Assembly: GCA_002480645.1 (NCBI GenBank)
Contig: DLCN01000026.1
Coordinates: 1 to 38,125, forward strand
DNA: 38,125 nucleotides
Direction: 5' to 3'
Source: Balneolaceae bacterium UBA7797
Lineage (GTDB): Bacteria > Bacteroidota > Rhodothermia > Balneolales > Balneolaceae
In this document: positions 23,403 through 31,641 of the stretch, piece after piece
How positions within the stretch are numbered: the stretch's first letter is position 1
Layout of the letters: every line of letters begins with the position of its first letter
Program-made: the position numbers and the translations under genes
The notes under the pieces: model-generated
What the model was told of the DNA's origin: nothing
The model's input: the letters and a program-made list of their open reading frames with translations, nothing else
The model's database searches: none

Positions 23403-24860
23403 TTAACTTCTTAATAATGAAAATTGTGCGGGTGATAAAAATTGCTCCAGTATAACTGATTGATCCAGATAATCAATCCTGCCGGGCTTCCTGTTTGAAA
23501 GATCTGAGTATACGTTAAATATCATTTCCCCATATTCCTTTAGCCCGTACTTCCCGGCAACTACTTCCCTGTTCCTGTTTATCACTTCCGTATCCGGAAT
23601 GTTTCTTTTCAGTGACGGTATCTCCTTTTTCAGTTCCGGGTTTTTCATAATCACATGGATCAAAGATCGTTGCATTTGGGAGTTTAACTTTCCGAAATCT
23701 ATACGGTCATTTTGAATGATCTTATCTTTCCATTCACTTAGTAAAATGGAATTGACTTCATCACCATACTGACGGATCATTGTTGAGATCGCTTTATCCA
23801 ACGTTTTATGCAGTTCCTTTCGATCTAACCAATCCAACGGAATATCGATACCGGTATACATGCCCGGAAATTCAATACCAGCCGATTTAAAATCCCTGGT
23901 GATCTCGGGTAATAGTCTTCCAAATAACGGCTTATTCATTAGCCACGATTCCAGATAAACCAAACCAAAGCCTTCAGCAATACTTGTTGTTATGATCCCG
24001 TCTGCCCGTTGTAATAGTTCCGGATAGTTAAGGTTCCACTTCTTACCGGCCTCAAACGTAAGGGGTAATTGATGCTGAGCTACAAATTCCACCCATTTTG
24101 AATAAAAGCTCTTATACTTCGGGTTCTTTGGTGCCAGTGTAACTGCAAAATGTTCATTCTCTTCCGCTAACAAAGCCCAAAGTGCTACCTCCCCGATATT
24201 CTTTCTGGGAATGACTCTGACCGGATATAAATAGATCTTCTTACCGGGTAGCGGATCCCTGATCACCTGATCTTCTTCCACATTTTTAGATTCTGCGACC
24301 ACAGGATTAGACCAAACATGGATCTTTGTATCCTCTGAACCTGCTTTTTTCAGGATGTCATGATCCCGGTCATTCAATACTCCATAAATAATATGATCAC
24401 CTACCGGATACAACTTGCCCTGATCTGAGATCTCTGTATTCAGGTATTTATAGTTTGAAGGACGATTATCTTCCGCAAAATCATGCAAATGATAACATAC
24501 AGGATTCTTCTTTTTAGCCAGCATCAGGGCTACTTCGGTGTATTGTACATTCTTCCCCAATGTGTGATTATGGATATGCCAAACATCAGGCTCTCCGGAT
24601 AACAACACCTGCGCCTTATTAATTACATTATCGTACAATACTGATGGGTCGATCATTGGGTTCTCGGGACCATACGATAGTCCGGGAATCACCCCGATCT
24701 TTACGCCCGGAAATATACCCGGATTTACCGGTTCTTCCCCCGAAATGATACAGATCTCCACCGGGTAAGATTGCAACGCCTCAATGGTACGCTGAATCAC
24801 TCTTGTCACACCTCCGCCCCGAAGGTGGTGATGAACAATGGCTACCTTTAGCGGTTTCAT
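23403..24860 (-). CDS. Second GT4 glycosyltransferase of the glucosylglycerate locus
   Basis: A 485-residue GT-B enzyme beginning IVHHHLRGGGVTRVIQ (8-23), the acceptor/phosphate loop. PVRVIPRKNIGE (about 213-224) opens the donor domain, and the EX7E pair is Glu296...Glu304 in SIAEGFGLVYLES. HLHDFAEDNRPSNYKYL (about 124-140) is a probable acceptor-site segment. The start overlaps the gpgS stop as ATGA (24857-24860), so the two are coupled. Its product is unknown. Co-translation with gpgS makes it a good candidate for extending glucosylglycerate or glucosyl-3-phosphoglycerate, for example to a mannosyl- or diglucosyl derivative. It is not a close duplicate of the rightward GT4. Confidence 0.88.
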   Translation of the reverse strand: MKPLKVAIVHHHLRGGGVTRVIQRTIEALQSYPVEICIISGEEPVNPGIFPGVKIGVIPGLSYGPENPMIDPSVLYDNVINKAQVLLSGEPDVWHIHNHTLGKNVQYTEVALMLAKKKNPVCYHLHDFAEDNRPSNYKYLNTEISDQGKLYPVGDHIIYGVLNDRDHDILKKAGSEDTKIHVWSNPVVAESKNVEEDQVIRDPLPGKKIYLYPVRVIPRKNIGEVALWALLAEENEHFAVTLAPKNPKYKSFYSKWVEFVAQHQLPLTFEAGKKWNLNYPELLQRADGIITTSIAEGFGLVYLESWLMNKPLFGRLLPEITRDFKSAGIEFPGMYTGIDIPLDWLDRKELHKTLDKAISTMIRQYGDEVNSILLSEWKDKIIQNDRIDFGKLNSQMQRSLIHVIMKNPELKKEIPSLKRNIPDTEVINRNREVVAGKYGLKEYGEMIFNVYSDLSNRKPGRIDYLDQSVILEQFLSPAQFSLLRS

Positions 24861-25840
24861 CCCGGTATATTGAATTTTTCTCTGTATTCGGGGATTGTGA
24901 TCATCGGAGGCCGTTCATCTTCTTTAATCTCTCTTTCCAGCAGATCATATTCATCGGCTCGCGCCTGAAATTGTCTTAAAATTGTAGAAAACTCTTCTTT
25001 CAATTCCAGTTTACCCTGATCTCCGGCTCTTCTTAAAAATGTTTGTAGTATGCCAAAGGCCATTTTGCCCAATGCCTGAGTAGACTGATTCCGGTGCACC
25101 CTTTTATCCAGATCTGTTTGCGCAAATGCCTCTAAACCGTATTTATTGTACACGTCGATCAAATGAGAGGTTTCTACTCCATATCCGATCGGGAATGGAA
25201 TTTCCTGTAAAACTTCACGTCGTACGGCATATTCTCCGGAAAGCGGCTGAATGATCGCGGTAAGCTCCGGATAGAATAACGAAAAGATCGGACGTGTAAG
25301 AATTTCTGTAACTCGTCCACCACCCGAAACCCTAACATTTTCAGATACAGCCAATGGCCGGTCATAAAAGGCCTTCACATATTTAACTTCATCCCTGTAG
25401 ATCAATGGTGCCACTAAGCCGTACACAAATCTGGGATGGATATTCTTTATGTCTGCATCCACATAAACGATCACATCACCTTCCAGCTGATAGATCGCTT
25501 TCCAGAGGTTTTCTCCTTTACCTTTCTTGGCTTCCAGGTTTGGGATGATGTCACTAGCCAGATAGGTATCGGCCCCGAAATTGGCTGCCACTTCCAGCGT
25601 CTTATCCTCTGAACCGGAATCAATGACTGCGATCTCATCCAATAACGGATAACGATTCATCAATTCAGATTTGAACAATACGATCTCTTTCGCAATGGTC
25701 TTCTCTTCATTCAGTGTGGGGATACAAAGCGAGATCTTTAAATTCTTTTTCTCTTTATGCTTTACCATCTGTTTCAGGTCCCAGAAATAGGAGTGATGGT
25801 AGGTGTTGTGTTCCAGCCAATGATTAATGTTCATCTGCAT
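24857..25840 (-). CDS. gpgS: Glucosyl-3-phosphoglycerate synthase (GT81)
   Basis: GpgS joins glucose from an NDP-glucose to 3-phosphoglycerate, the first step to glucosylglycerate, a compatible solute used under salt and nitrogen stress. The 327-residue protein shows the family signature from the start: WLEHNTYHHSYFWDL, then ISLCIPTLNEEKTI (36-49), IDSGSEDKT, GKGENLWK, the metal-binding DxD as Asp128-Ala-Asp130 in VYVDADIKN, then HPRFVYGL, VKAFYDRP, GGGRVTE and QPLSGEYAVRR, ending with ERPPMITIPEYREKF. The start overlaps the upstream M20-like gene by 17 bp; an ATG two codons in (25834) is an alternative. It is the clearest marker of the locus. Confidence 0.95.
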   Translation of the reverse strand: MQMNINHWLEHNTYHHSYFWDLKQMVKHKEKKNLKISLCIPTLNEEKTIAKEIVLFKSELMNRYPLLDEIAVIDSGSEDKTLEVAANFGADTYLASDIIPNLEAKKGKGENLWKAIYQLEGDVIVYVDADIKNIHPRFVYGLVAPLIYRDEVKYVKAFYDRPLAVSENVRVSGGGRVTEILTRPIFSLFYPELTAIIQPLSGEYAVRREVLQEIPFPIGYGVETSHLIDVYNKYGLEAFAQTDLDKRVHRNQSTQALGKMAFGILQTFLRRAGDQGKLELKEEFSTILRQFQARADEYDLLEREIKEDERPPMITIPEYREKFNIPG

Positions 25841-27014
25841 AGCCTCCGTCTATTGCGAGGATCAGGGTCACGAGTTGTGCTAATCCTCCAAATACCGGTT
25901 CAAGTTCAATTTGTTCGGTTTCCAGTTCCATTCGGGTTGAGTTTGTAAGCCCGATCGTAAGCGCCGGAATTCCGGAGTCGATCAATCCTGCCAGTTCTGA
26001 GGTGCTGGGCTCGTATCTTGGACTTACTTCCAGTTCTTCTAAAATGATGCGGGCACTTCGTACCAGCGGATGGGTAAAAGGAATGCCTCCGGGTTTTCTT
26101 TTCGCAAAGATATCCAGACTGATGTGATCCTTGGTTTTCGATTTAACTTCAGCAATGGCTTCTTCCAGTAAAAAACCGATCTCTTCCACGGCCTCCGCAG
26201 ATTCAGACCGCACCTCAAATCCCAGTTTCGCCTTGATCGCCTTCTTATTGAATTCTGTACCTCCCTCGATCCTGCCGAGTACAATACTGGAGCGAGGTCT
26301 TCTTGGCACCGGTATTTCGTTGATCTTATTGATCACTTCATTTAGGGTCATGATGGCGCTTTCGTTACCAAAACCGGACCATTCCTTTTCCGACGGGATC
26401 TTTACCACGATCTCACCGCGAAGCATCCCCATTGAAACATGACTAACCCGGCCGAGTTCAATTCCTTCCACACATAATCCTGCCGAGATCGGGAGATCGT
26501 TATTTTCAAGGAAGAATTTTAGCCCCTCAATATTACCACGACCAAGACTACTTGCCGAGCTCATCAGGATGAGGTTATTCTTTAATTTGATATCCAACAG
26601 CTTAAAGATGTCAGGAAGTGTAGCAAGCGCTGCAACCCCGAGACTATTATCTGCAACTCCGGGGCCAACGATCTCCTGTGGTGAAATGGATAAGGCATGG
26701 TCTCTTTTTTCTGAGTAAACCGTATCAGAATGGGCAACCAGCAAAATATTCTGATCCCCCTGTGTTCCGGGTAAGATTCCAAATCCGTTATATTTTTCGT
26801 CAATGGAGGTATTGAGCAGACCCAGCTCGCTAAAACGGTTTATTAATGCCTGATTTCGGCGTTCTTCGTGGAAGGTCTCCGCCGGTATTTCACCAATTAA
26901 TATCAGATTGGCCAATAACGTTTCTCTGATCGAACGAATGGCCTCCGTAAGCTCCGGTATGCGACTGCTTATATATTTCTCAATATTTTTAGCGCCCTTC
27001 TTTCTCTTAGTCAT
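25824..27014 (-). CDS. M20-family metallopeptidase-like protein, probably inactive
   Basis: First gene of the leftward operon. M20 enzymes are two-zinc peptidases or deacylases. The 396-residue protein keeps the fold outline: HxD as His95-Ser-Asp97 in LLVAHSDTV, the bridging Asp122 in GPGVADNSLGVAAL, Glu183 in CVEGIELG, and the C-terminal TSELAGLIDSGIPALTIG. The usual Glu-Glu pair (general base plus zinc ligand, in 'dEE.G..G') appears as Ser155-Ser156 in MSSASSLGRGN. The last histidine ligand, expected after PALTIG, is not visible; the segment reads LTNSTRMELETEQ. Two or three of seven key residues are therefore missing. Overlap with gpgS suggests a role in the solute pathway and not in peptide digestion. 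Confidence 0.85.
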   Translation of the reverse strand: MTKRKKGAKNIEKYISSRIPELTEAIRSIRETLLANLILIGEIPAETFHEERRNQALINRFSELGLLNTSIDEKYNGFGILPGTQGDQNILLVAHSDTVYSEKRDHALSISPQEIVGPGVADNSLGVAALATLPDIFKLLDIKLKNNLILMSSASSLGRGNIEGLKFFLENNDLPISAGLCVEGIELGRVSHVSMGMLRGEIVVKIPSEKEWSGFGNESAIMTLNEVINKINEIPVPRRPRSSIVLGRIEGGTEFNKKAIKAKLGFEVRSESAEAVEEIGFLLEEAIAEVKSKTKDHISLDIFAKRKPGGIPFTHPLVRSARIILEELEVSPRYEPSTSELAGLIDSGIPALTIGLTNSTRMELETEQIELEPVFGGLAQLVTLILAIDGGYADEH

Positions 27015-27136
27015 TTTCTCTTAGTTTGGCAGATTTTCGTTTTTAAATAAAAAATGTAATTAAAAACAAAATTAGACTAAAAAAATAAGGTAAAATATTC
27101 ATTTATCCCAACTAAAAGTGTTATCAGGTCCCTAAA

Positions 27137-27166
27137 ATAAAAAAAGGGAGCCGATTAGCTCCCTTT
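27137..27166 (-). terminator. Rho-independent terminator after the YceI gene
   Basis: AAAGGGAGC (27143-27151) pairs with GCTCCCTTT (27158-27166) around a 6-nt loop. On the minus strand it is followed by a T-run, about 20 bp past the stop at 27188. It shields the M20-gpgS operon from yceI transcription. Confidence 0.9.
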
Positions 27167-27187
27167 GCCCTAAAATATTTAAGTTTC

Positions 27188-27718
27188 TCAGGCTTTTACC
27201 ATTTGAACATTAAGCATCAATTTTACATCATCTGCTACCACCAGGTTACCTGCCTCGGTCACAGCGCTCCACTTAAGCCCGAATTCTTTTCGGTTGATCG
27301 TTCCGTTTAGTTCAAAACCAGCCTTGGTTTGGCCATACGGATCTACAACAGTTCCACCTAATACTACCTCTAACTCAACTTCTTTAGTTATATCACGGAT
27401 AGTAAGATCTCCGGTCAGCTTGAATTCATTATCACCGGTTTTCTTAAAAGAAGAAGACTCAAATTTCATTTTTGGATATTCCTCCGCATTGAAGAAATCA
27501 TCGGATTTCAGGTGACCATCACGATCCGGGTTGTTGGTATCAACACTCGCGGTATCTGCTTCAAATGTGATGGATGCATTCTCGAAGTCATCCCCTTCGG
27601 TTTCCATGTTCGCATCAAATGTCTTGAAGCTACCGGTTACTGTAGATATTACCAGGTGTTTTACTTTGAATTGAATTTCTGAGTGAGTCGGATCGATGTT
27701 CCAGAGTGTCTTTGCCAT
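27188..27718 (-). CDS. YceI-family lipid-binding protein
   Basis: YceI proteins are lipocalin-like beta barrels that bind isoprenoid-type lipids; many are induced by base or osmotic stress. This 176-residue member has no signal peptide (MAKTLWNIDPTHSEIQF), so it is probably cytoplasmic, unlike E. coli YceI. Family motifs are clear: W.IDP.HS.I.F.VKHL, V.G.F..F, ASVDT.N..RD.HLKS.DFF.....P.M.F.S, G.LTI..ITK.V.L.V, and NR..FGL.W at the end. It is a single gene with its own terminator. Two ATATTGAA direct repeats (27738-27745 and 27753-27760) lie 20 bp upstream and may be a regulator site. Confidence 0.93.
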   Translation of the reverse strand: MAKTLWNIDPTHSEIQFKVKHLVISTVTGSFKTFDANMETEGDDFENASITFEADTASVDTNNPDRDGHLKSDDFFNAEEYPKMKFESSSFKKTGDNEFKLTGDLTIRDITKEVELEVVLGGTVVDPYGQTKAGFELNGTINRKEFGLKWSAVTEAGNLVVADDVKLMLNVQMVKA

Positions 27719-27895
27719 TGTCTTGAAAGTTATTTTTATATTGAATTGTTTAATATTGAACTAAATATACTCACTCTCCTCAGACTCCTCCTAATAGATA
27801 AAAGCGATAATGCCGATCGTTTGATGTCTATCAGCGGCCAGATCAAAAAATTTTATACTTCTTCATAATAAATTCATACATGCTACTTAGTTAGT

Positions 27896-28092
27896 AAAGG
27901 CTTTAGGGTACATTGTTTTTTAAAGCTTTCAGTGCTAGACGGGAAGGTTTTGATGGGATAAAGATGGAATCAGACCTCCATTTCTCATCAAACCTTGCTG
28001 ATTTTTTTATCTGAAGAAACCTCACAAGAAAGAGTCATTCGTACAGTCAAGACGCATGGTCCTGGTCTAGTCAAAACCAGGGCCATTTTTTT
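27896..28092 (+). ncRNA. Candidate small RNA ending at an orphan terminator
   Basis: No protein gene precedes the terminator at 28056-28092 on this strand; the nearest upstream gene reads the other way. A terminator needs a transcript, so a short plus-strand RNA is implied. Upstream lies a nested hairpin: AAGGTTTTGATG (27944-27955) pairs with CATCAAACCTT (27986-27996) with one bulge, and an inner GATGGA/TCCATTT stem, followed by ATTTTTTTA. I recognise no Rfam family. An attenuated leader for the gene at 28215 is the alternative. The 5' end is a guess. Confidence 0.4.
28056..28092 (+). terminator. Strong rho-independent terminator without an upstream gene
   Basis: ATGGTCCTGGT (28056-28066) pairs with ACCAGGGCCAT (28076-28086, one G-U pair) and is followed by a run of seven T's ending at 28092. 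It is oriented rightward, 123 bp before the outer-membrane protein gene. Confidence 0.85.
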
Positions 28093-28214
28093 ACTCCCAA
28101 ACACCCATCTCTGCTCAATCAGATCCGCCTTCGTAATCAGAAATCTTAGAAAAGGGACCAAACTTAGCTTCTCCTGGTTAGAAGCATCAAAATCATGAAC
28201 TAAACGAATTACTT

Positions 28215-28808
28215 ATGAATGTTTCTAAAACCATACCCCATTTAATGGCGGTTCTCATTATCTCTCTTTTTACCATAACATCAGCTACCGCACAAGTTGA
28301 TAAACCGGTTAAAGTGGGGATCACAGGCGGACTCAATCTTGCGAATTTCAACGATTCGAATGTGGAAACGGATATAAATACCGGATTGACTGCCGGTGTA
28401 TTCTCGCGTTTCTATATCCCGGACTCCCCGGTAAGTATCCAGCCGGAGATCCTGTACAGCCAAAAGGGAGCCAGCGGAGATAATATTGATGCAAACCTGG
28501 ATTATATTGAGATCCCCGTGTTGGCCCGTTTTGCCTTTGTGAACGACAGCGAAGTAACCCCGAATGTGTTTTTCGGGCCTTATGTCGGCTTTAATTTAAG
28601 TGCCGAAGGCACGAACGGTAACATCACCATCAATGCCGATGATGTGGTAAATAAAACCGATGCAGGTGTTGTTTTCGGAGCAGATATGGAGCTCAGTCAG
28701 TTCACTATTGGTGGAAGGTACAGTGCCGGGCTGATCGAAGTTTTCGATGACCCGGATGCAACCTCAAAAAACGGTGTATTCAGTATTATGGTTGGTGTAT
28801 CGTTCTGA
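28215..28808 (+). CDS. PorT-like outer-membrane beta-barrel protein
   Basis: A 197-residue exported protein of the small eight-stranded barrel type common in Bacteroidota (outer membrane beta-barrel domain 2). The signal peptide covers about 1-27, ending TSATAQ. Barrel strands alternate: VKVGITGGLNLANF, TGLTAGVFSRFYI, VSIQPEILYSQKG, LDYIEIPVLARFAF, PNVFFGPYVGFNLS, DAGVVFGADMELS, FTIGGRYSAGLIEVF and GVFSIMVGVSF, with the terminal aromatic Phe expected of outer-membrane barrels. The ligand is unknown. It is monocistronic, with a terminator directly after and a possible regulated leader before it. Confidence 0.9.
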   Translation: MNVSKTIPHLMAVLIISLFTITSATAQVDKPVKVGITGGLNLANFNDSNVETDINTGLTAGVFSRFYIPDSPVSIQPEILYSQKGASGDNIDANLDYIEIPVLARFAFVNDSEVTPNVFFGPYVGFNLSAEGTNGNITINADDVVNKTDAGVVFGADMELSQFTIGGRYSAGLIEVFDDPDATSKNGVFSIMVGVSF

Positions 28809-28839
28809 TCGGACGTCTGCACTAACTACATATTCTTAC

Positions 28840-28868
28840 AAAAGCCTCCGGTTGGAGGCTTTTACTTT
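28840..28868. terminator. Rho-independent terminator after the barrel gene
   Basis: AAAAGCCTCC (28840-28849), GGTT loop, GGAGGCTTTT (28854-28863), then ACTTT. It is a perfect 10-bp stem 31 bp after the stop at 28808, and symmetric enough to work both ways. Confidence 0.92.
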
Positions 28869-28883
28869 ATCTGTTTCATAATT

Positions 28884-28916
28884 AAGCTGAAGGCTTCTCT
28901 TTTTTCAGCTTTTTTC
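28884..28916 (+). terminator. Second stem-loop with T-run before the M14 gene
   Basis: AAGCTGAA (28884-28891) pairs with TTCAGCTT (28904-28911), followed by TTTTT. It could be a backup terminator for the barrel gene. It lies about 60 bp before the M14 peptidase start. Confidence 0.55.
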
Positions 28917-28977
28917 AATTTCTGAGGGTACTATCCGTCTTTCTTTTAACCGAAATGGGATCTGTAACTTAATTTTT

Positions 28978-31566
28978 ATGAAACGACTACTGCTCTTCTC
29001 CATATTTCTCCTCCTTTCGCCTTCTCTGTTCAGTCAGGAATCTCTTGATTACTATTACCCTGAAGTAGATGGCGTTACTTTTGATGAATCTATTCCAACC
29101 CCTGAAGAAGTACTCGGCTTTCAGGTTGGTGAGTGGCACGTTCGCCCCGACCTCCTGGTAAATTACATGTATGCCGTAGCGGAAGCTTCCGACCGGGTAA
29201 CCATTCAGGAATATGCCAGAACCTATGAGCAACGCCCGAATGTGATCCTTACCATCACTTCTCCGGAGAATCAGGCAAATATTGATCAGATCAGAAAAGA
29301 GCATGTTCAGTTAACCGATCCGGCCACATCCGGAGATCTAGATCCGGCATCCATGCCTATCATTTTTCAAATGAGTTACAGTGTGCATGGTAATGAACCT
29401 AGCGGATCGAATGCATCGTTGGCAGTGGTCTATTATCTGGCAGCCGCCCAAGGTCCTGAGATCGATGAATGGCTGCAAAACGCCGTAATCCTCATCGATC
29501 CGAGTATTAACCCGGATGGATTAGGTCGTTTCGCGCACTGGGCCAATATGCATAAAAGTACGGGTGGAAATCTGGTAACCGATCCAAACAGCCGGGAATA
29601 CAACGAAGTATGGCCACGTGGTAGAACCAACCATTATTGGTTTGATCTGAACCGCGACTGGATGTTGGTTCAACATCCGGAAAGCAAAGGACGCATTGAG
29701 ATGTTCCACAAATGGAAGCCTACTGTTTTAACCGATCACCACGAGATGGGCACCAACTCCACCTTCTTCTTTCAACCGGGCGTTCAGAGTCGAACACATC
29801 CGCTTACACCGTCAAGTAATCAGACGTTAACAGCGGAGATCGCTGAGTACCATGCCGATGAATTGGATAACATTCAGTCGCTGTATTATTCAAAAGAAGG
29901 CTTTGATGATTATTATTACGGAAAGGGATCTACCTATCCTGATGTTCAGGGCGCCATCGGAATTTTATTTGAACAGGCAAGTTCGCGGGGTCATGCTCAG
30001 GAAAGTATTCATGGGGTCCTCACTTTTCCGTTTACCGTTCGGAATCATGTAACGGCTTCATTCTCTACCATAAAAGCGGCTATCGGACTTCGCGAAGAAT
30101 TACTCGAACATCAACGAACCTTCTACAAGAATGCGAAGCAGGAAGCAGAAAAAGCCTCCATCAAAGCCTATGTTTTCGGTGAGACAGACGATCAGGCCCG
30201 GACCTTCCACCTGGCCGAGATGCTCAGTCGCCATCAGATCGAAGTGTACCAACTAAACAAAGACCTGAAAGCGAATGGAGAAACCTTCAAGGCAGGAAAA
30301 GCATATGTGGTACCAACCAATCAGCCACAATACAAATTGTTAACCGCCATGATGGAAGTACGCAACACCTTCACCGACAGTTTATTCTATGATGTATCTG
30401 CGTGGACTATGCCTTATGCGTTCAACCTCCCTTATGCTGAGTTGAGTGGCCGGCAGTTCAACAGTAATTTATTGGGAGATGCTTTTAACGGCTCCTGGAA
30501 CCCGGCCGGAAAACTTGTTGGCGGAATGGCCCGATACGCTTACGCCTTTGAGTGGGATGAATATTACGCACCCAGAGCACTTTACCGCCTGCAGGATGCC
30601 GGAATCAAAACAAAAGTAGCTTCGAAAACCTTTTCTTCTGTAACCGCGGATGGCAACAAAGCCTTCGATTATGGCACTATTCTCATCCCGATGGGCATTC
30701 AGTCTGATCAGGAAAAAGTTCACCGGATCATCAAAACCATCACCGAAGAAGATGGTATCACTGTATATAATTTGTCCACCGGTTTTTCTTCTGCGGGAAT
30801 TGATCTGGGTAGCAGTAGTTTTGAAAACCTTGAGAAACCCAGTGTTGCCATAATCGGTGGTAGCGGCACCAATTCCTCCGAGGTGGGAGAAGCCTGGCAC
30901 CTGATGGATACCCGCTACCACATGCCGCTTTCCATCATTGATAAAAGCGATCTCTCCGGAGCTGATCTCGATCGTTATAATGTGCTGGTAATGCCCGGCT
31001 ACTATTACGGCGATATGAGCGAAAGTACCGTAAACAATATTAAAAGCTGGGTTCGTAATGGCGGTGTGTTGGTAGCTTATAAACAAGGCCTCAACTGGGC
31101 TAAGCAACAAGGTCTCGCAGATATTGAATACGTTTCCGCAGAAAGTGATGAAGATGAAGCTGTGACTCGTCCATACGTAATGCAACGCAATGATCGTGGT
31201 GCTCAGGTGATCGGTGGAGCGATTTTTAATACCAAGCTCGACCTGACGCACCCTATGGCTTATGGTTTCAATGATGATGACCTCACTGTTTTCAGAAACA
31301 GTAATACCTTTATAAAAATGGGCGAGAACCCCTACTCAACACCGGTGTATTATACCGACGAACCCCTGGCGAGTGGCTATATTTCTGATGAAAATATAGA
31401 GTTGCTTGCGAATTCTGCAGCTGTTGTGATCAGTCGCTATGGTGGCGGAAAGGTTATTACCATGACCGACAATCCGAATTTCAGAGCATTCTGGTATGGC
31501 ACCAACAAGCTGTTCGCCAATGCCATCTTCTTCGGACAAACTATCAGCGGCAGCACTGCAAACTGA
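28978..31566 (+). CDS. Secreted M14 zinc carboxypeptidase with C-terminal glutamine-amidotransferase-like domain
   Basis: M14 peptidases remove C-terminal residues; this subgroup is large and exported. Of 862 residues, about 1-19 are a signal peptide (ends LFSQ). The M14 domain spans about 45-380 with the zinc motif His137-x-x-Glu140 in VHGNEPSG, NPDGLGRF (178-185), the Asn-Arg pair in FDLNRDW, the third ligand in TDHHEMG (His254 or His255) and catalytic Glu332 in GILFEQASSRG. Residues about 640-860 look like a class I glutamine-amidotransferase-like Rossmann domain (VAIIGGSGTNSSEVGEAW, VLVMPGYYYGDMS, IKSWVRNGGVLVAYKQG) without the usual nucleophile Cys elbow. It lacks a T9SS domain, so it is probably periplasmic. 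Confidence 0.92.
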   Translation: MKRLLLFSIFLLLSPSLFSQESLDYYYPEVDGVTFDESIPTPEEVLGFQVGEWHVRPDLLVNYMYAVAEASDRVTIQEYARTYEQRPNVILTITSPENQANIDQIRKEHVQLTDPATSGDLDPASMPIIFQMSYSVHGNEPSGSNASLAVVYYLAAAQGPEIDEWLQNAVILIDPSINPDGLGRFAHWANMHKSTGGNLVTDPNSREYNEVWPRGRTNHYWFDLNRDWMLVQHPESKGRIEMFHKWKPTVLTDHHEMGTNSTFFFQPGVQSRTHPLTPSSNQTLTAEIAEYHADELDNIQSLYYSKEGFDDYYYGKGSTYPDVQGAIGILFEQASSRGHAQESIHGVLTFPFTVRNHVTASFSTIKAAIGLREELLEHQRTFYKNAKQEAEKASIKAYVFGETDDQARTFHLAEMLSRHQIEVYQLNKDLKANGETFKAGKAYVVPTNQPQYKLLTAMMEVRNTFTDSLFYDVSAWTMPYAFNLPYAELSGRQFNSNLLGDAFNGSWNPAGKLVGGMARYAYAFEWDEYYAPRALYRLQDAGIKTKVASKTFSSVTADGNKAFDYGTILIPMGIQSDQEKVHRIIKTITEEDGITVYNLSTGFSSAGIDLGSSSFENLEKPSVAIIGGSGTNSSEVGEAWHLMDTRYHMPLSIIDKSDLSGADLDRYNVLVMPGYYYGDMSESTVNNIKSWVRNGGVLVAYKQGLNWAKQQGLADIEYVSAESDEDEAVTRPYVMQRNDRGAQVIGGAIFNTKLDLTHPMAYGFNDDDLTVFRNSNTFIKMGENPYSTPVYYTDEPLASGYISDENIELLANSAAVVISRYGGGKVITMTDNPNFRAFWYGTNKLFANAIFFGQTISGSTAN

Positions 31567-31641
31567 TGGAATAACTGAACCTGAGCAGGGAATAACCGGC
31601 ATCGATCATCCCTTTTTTCGAAAGTTTGTGTTCTTTCTTGT

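Larger units (their letters stand above)
27719..28214. other. Long intergenic region with candidate small RNA
   Basis: A 496-bp stretch without a convincing protein gene between divergent yceI and the outer-membrane protein gene. It contains the ATATTGAA repeats of the yceI promoter side, a long imperfect hairpin (27944-27996) followed by seven T's, and a strong terminator (28056-28092). A 67-codon frame at 27995-28198 runs straight through that terminator and has no family features, so I do not call it. Confidence 0.6.

Noticed and set aside
19458..27014. Capsule or exopolysaccharide cluster
   Set aside because: There is no flippase, polymerase or priming transferase; gpgS with the GH13_18 phosphorylase points to a soluble glycerate glycoside.
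27995..28198. 67-codon plus-strand frame
   Set aside because: It crosses a strong rho-independent terminator and has no protein features; a small RNA explains the signal better.
30469..31251. 260-codon minus-strand frame
   Set aside because: It lies wholly inside the M14 carboxypeptidase gene on the other strand and shows no family motif; a long shadow frame.
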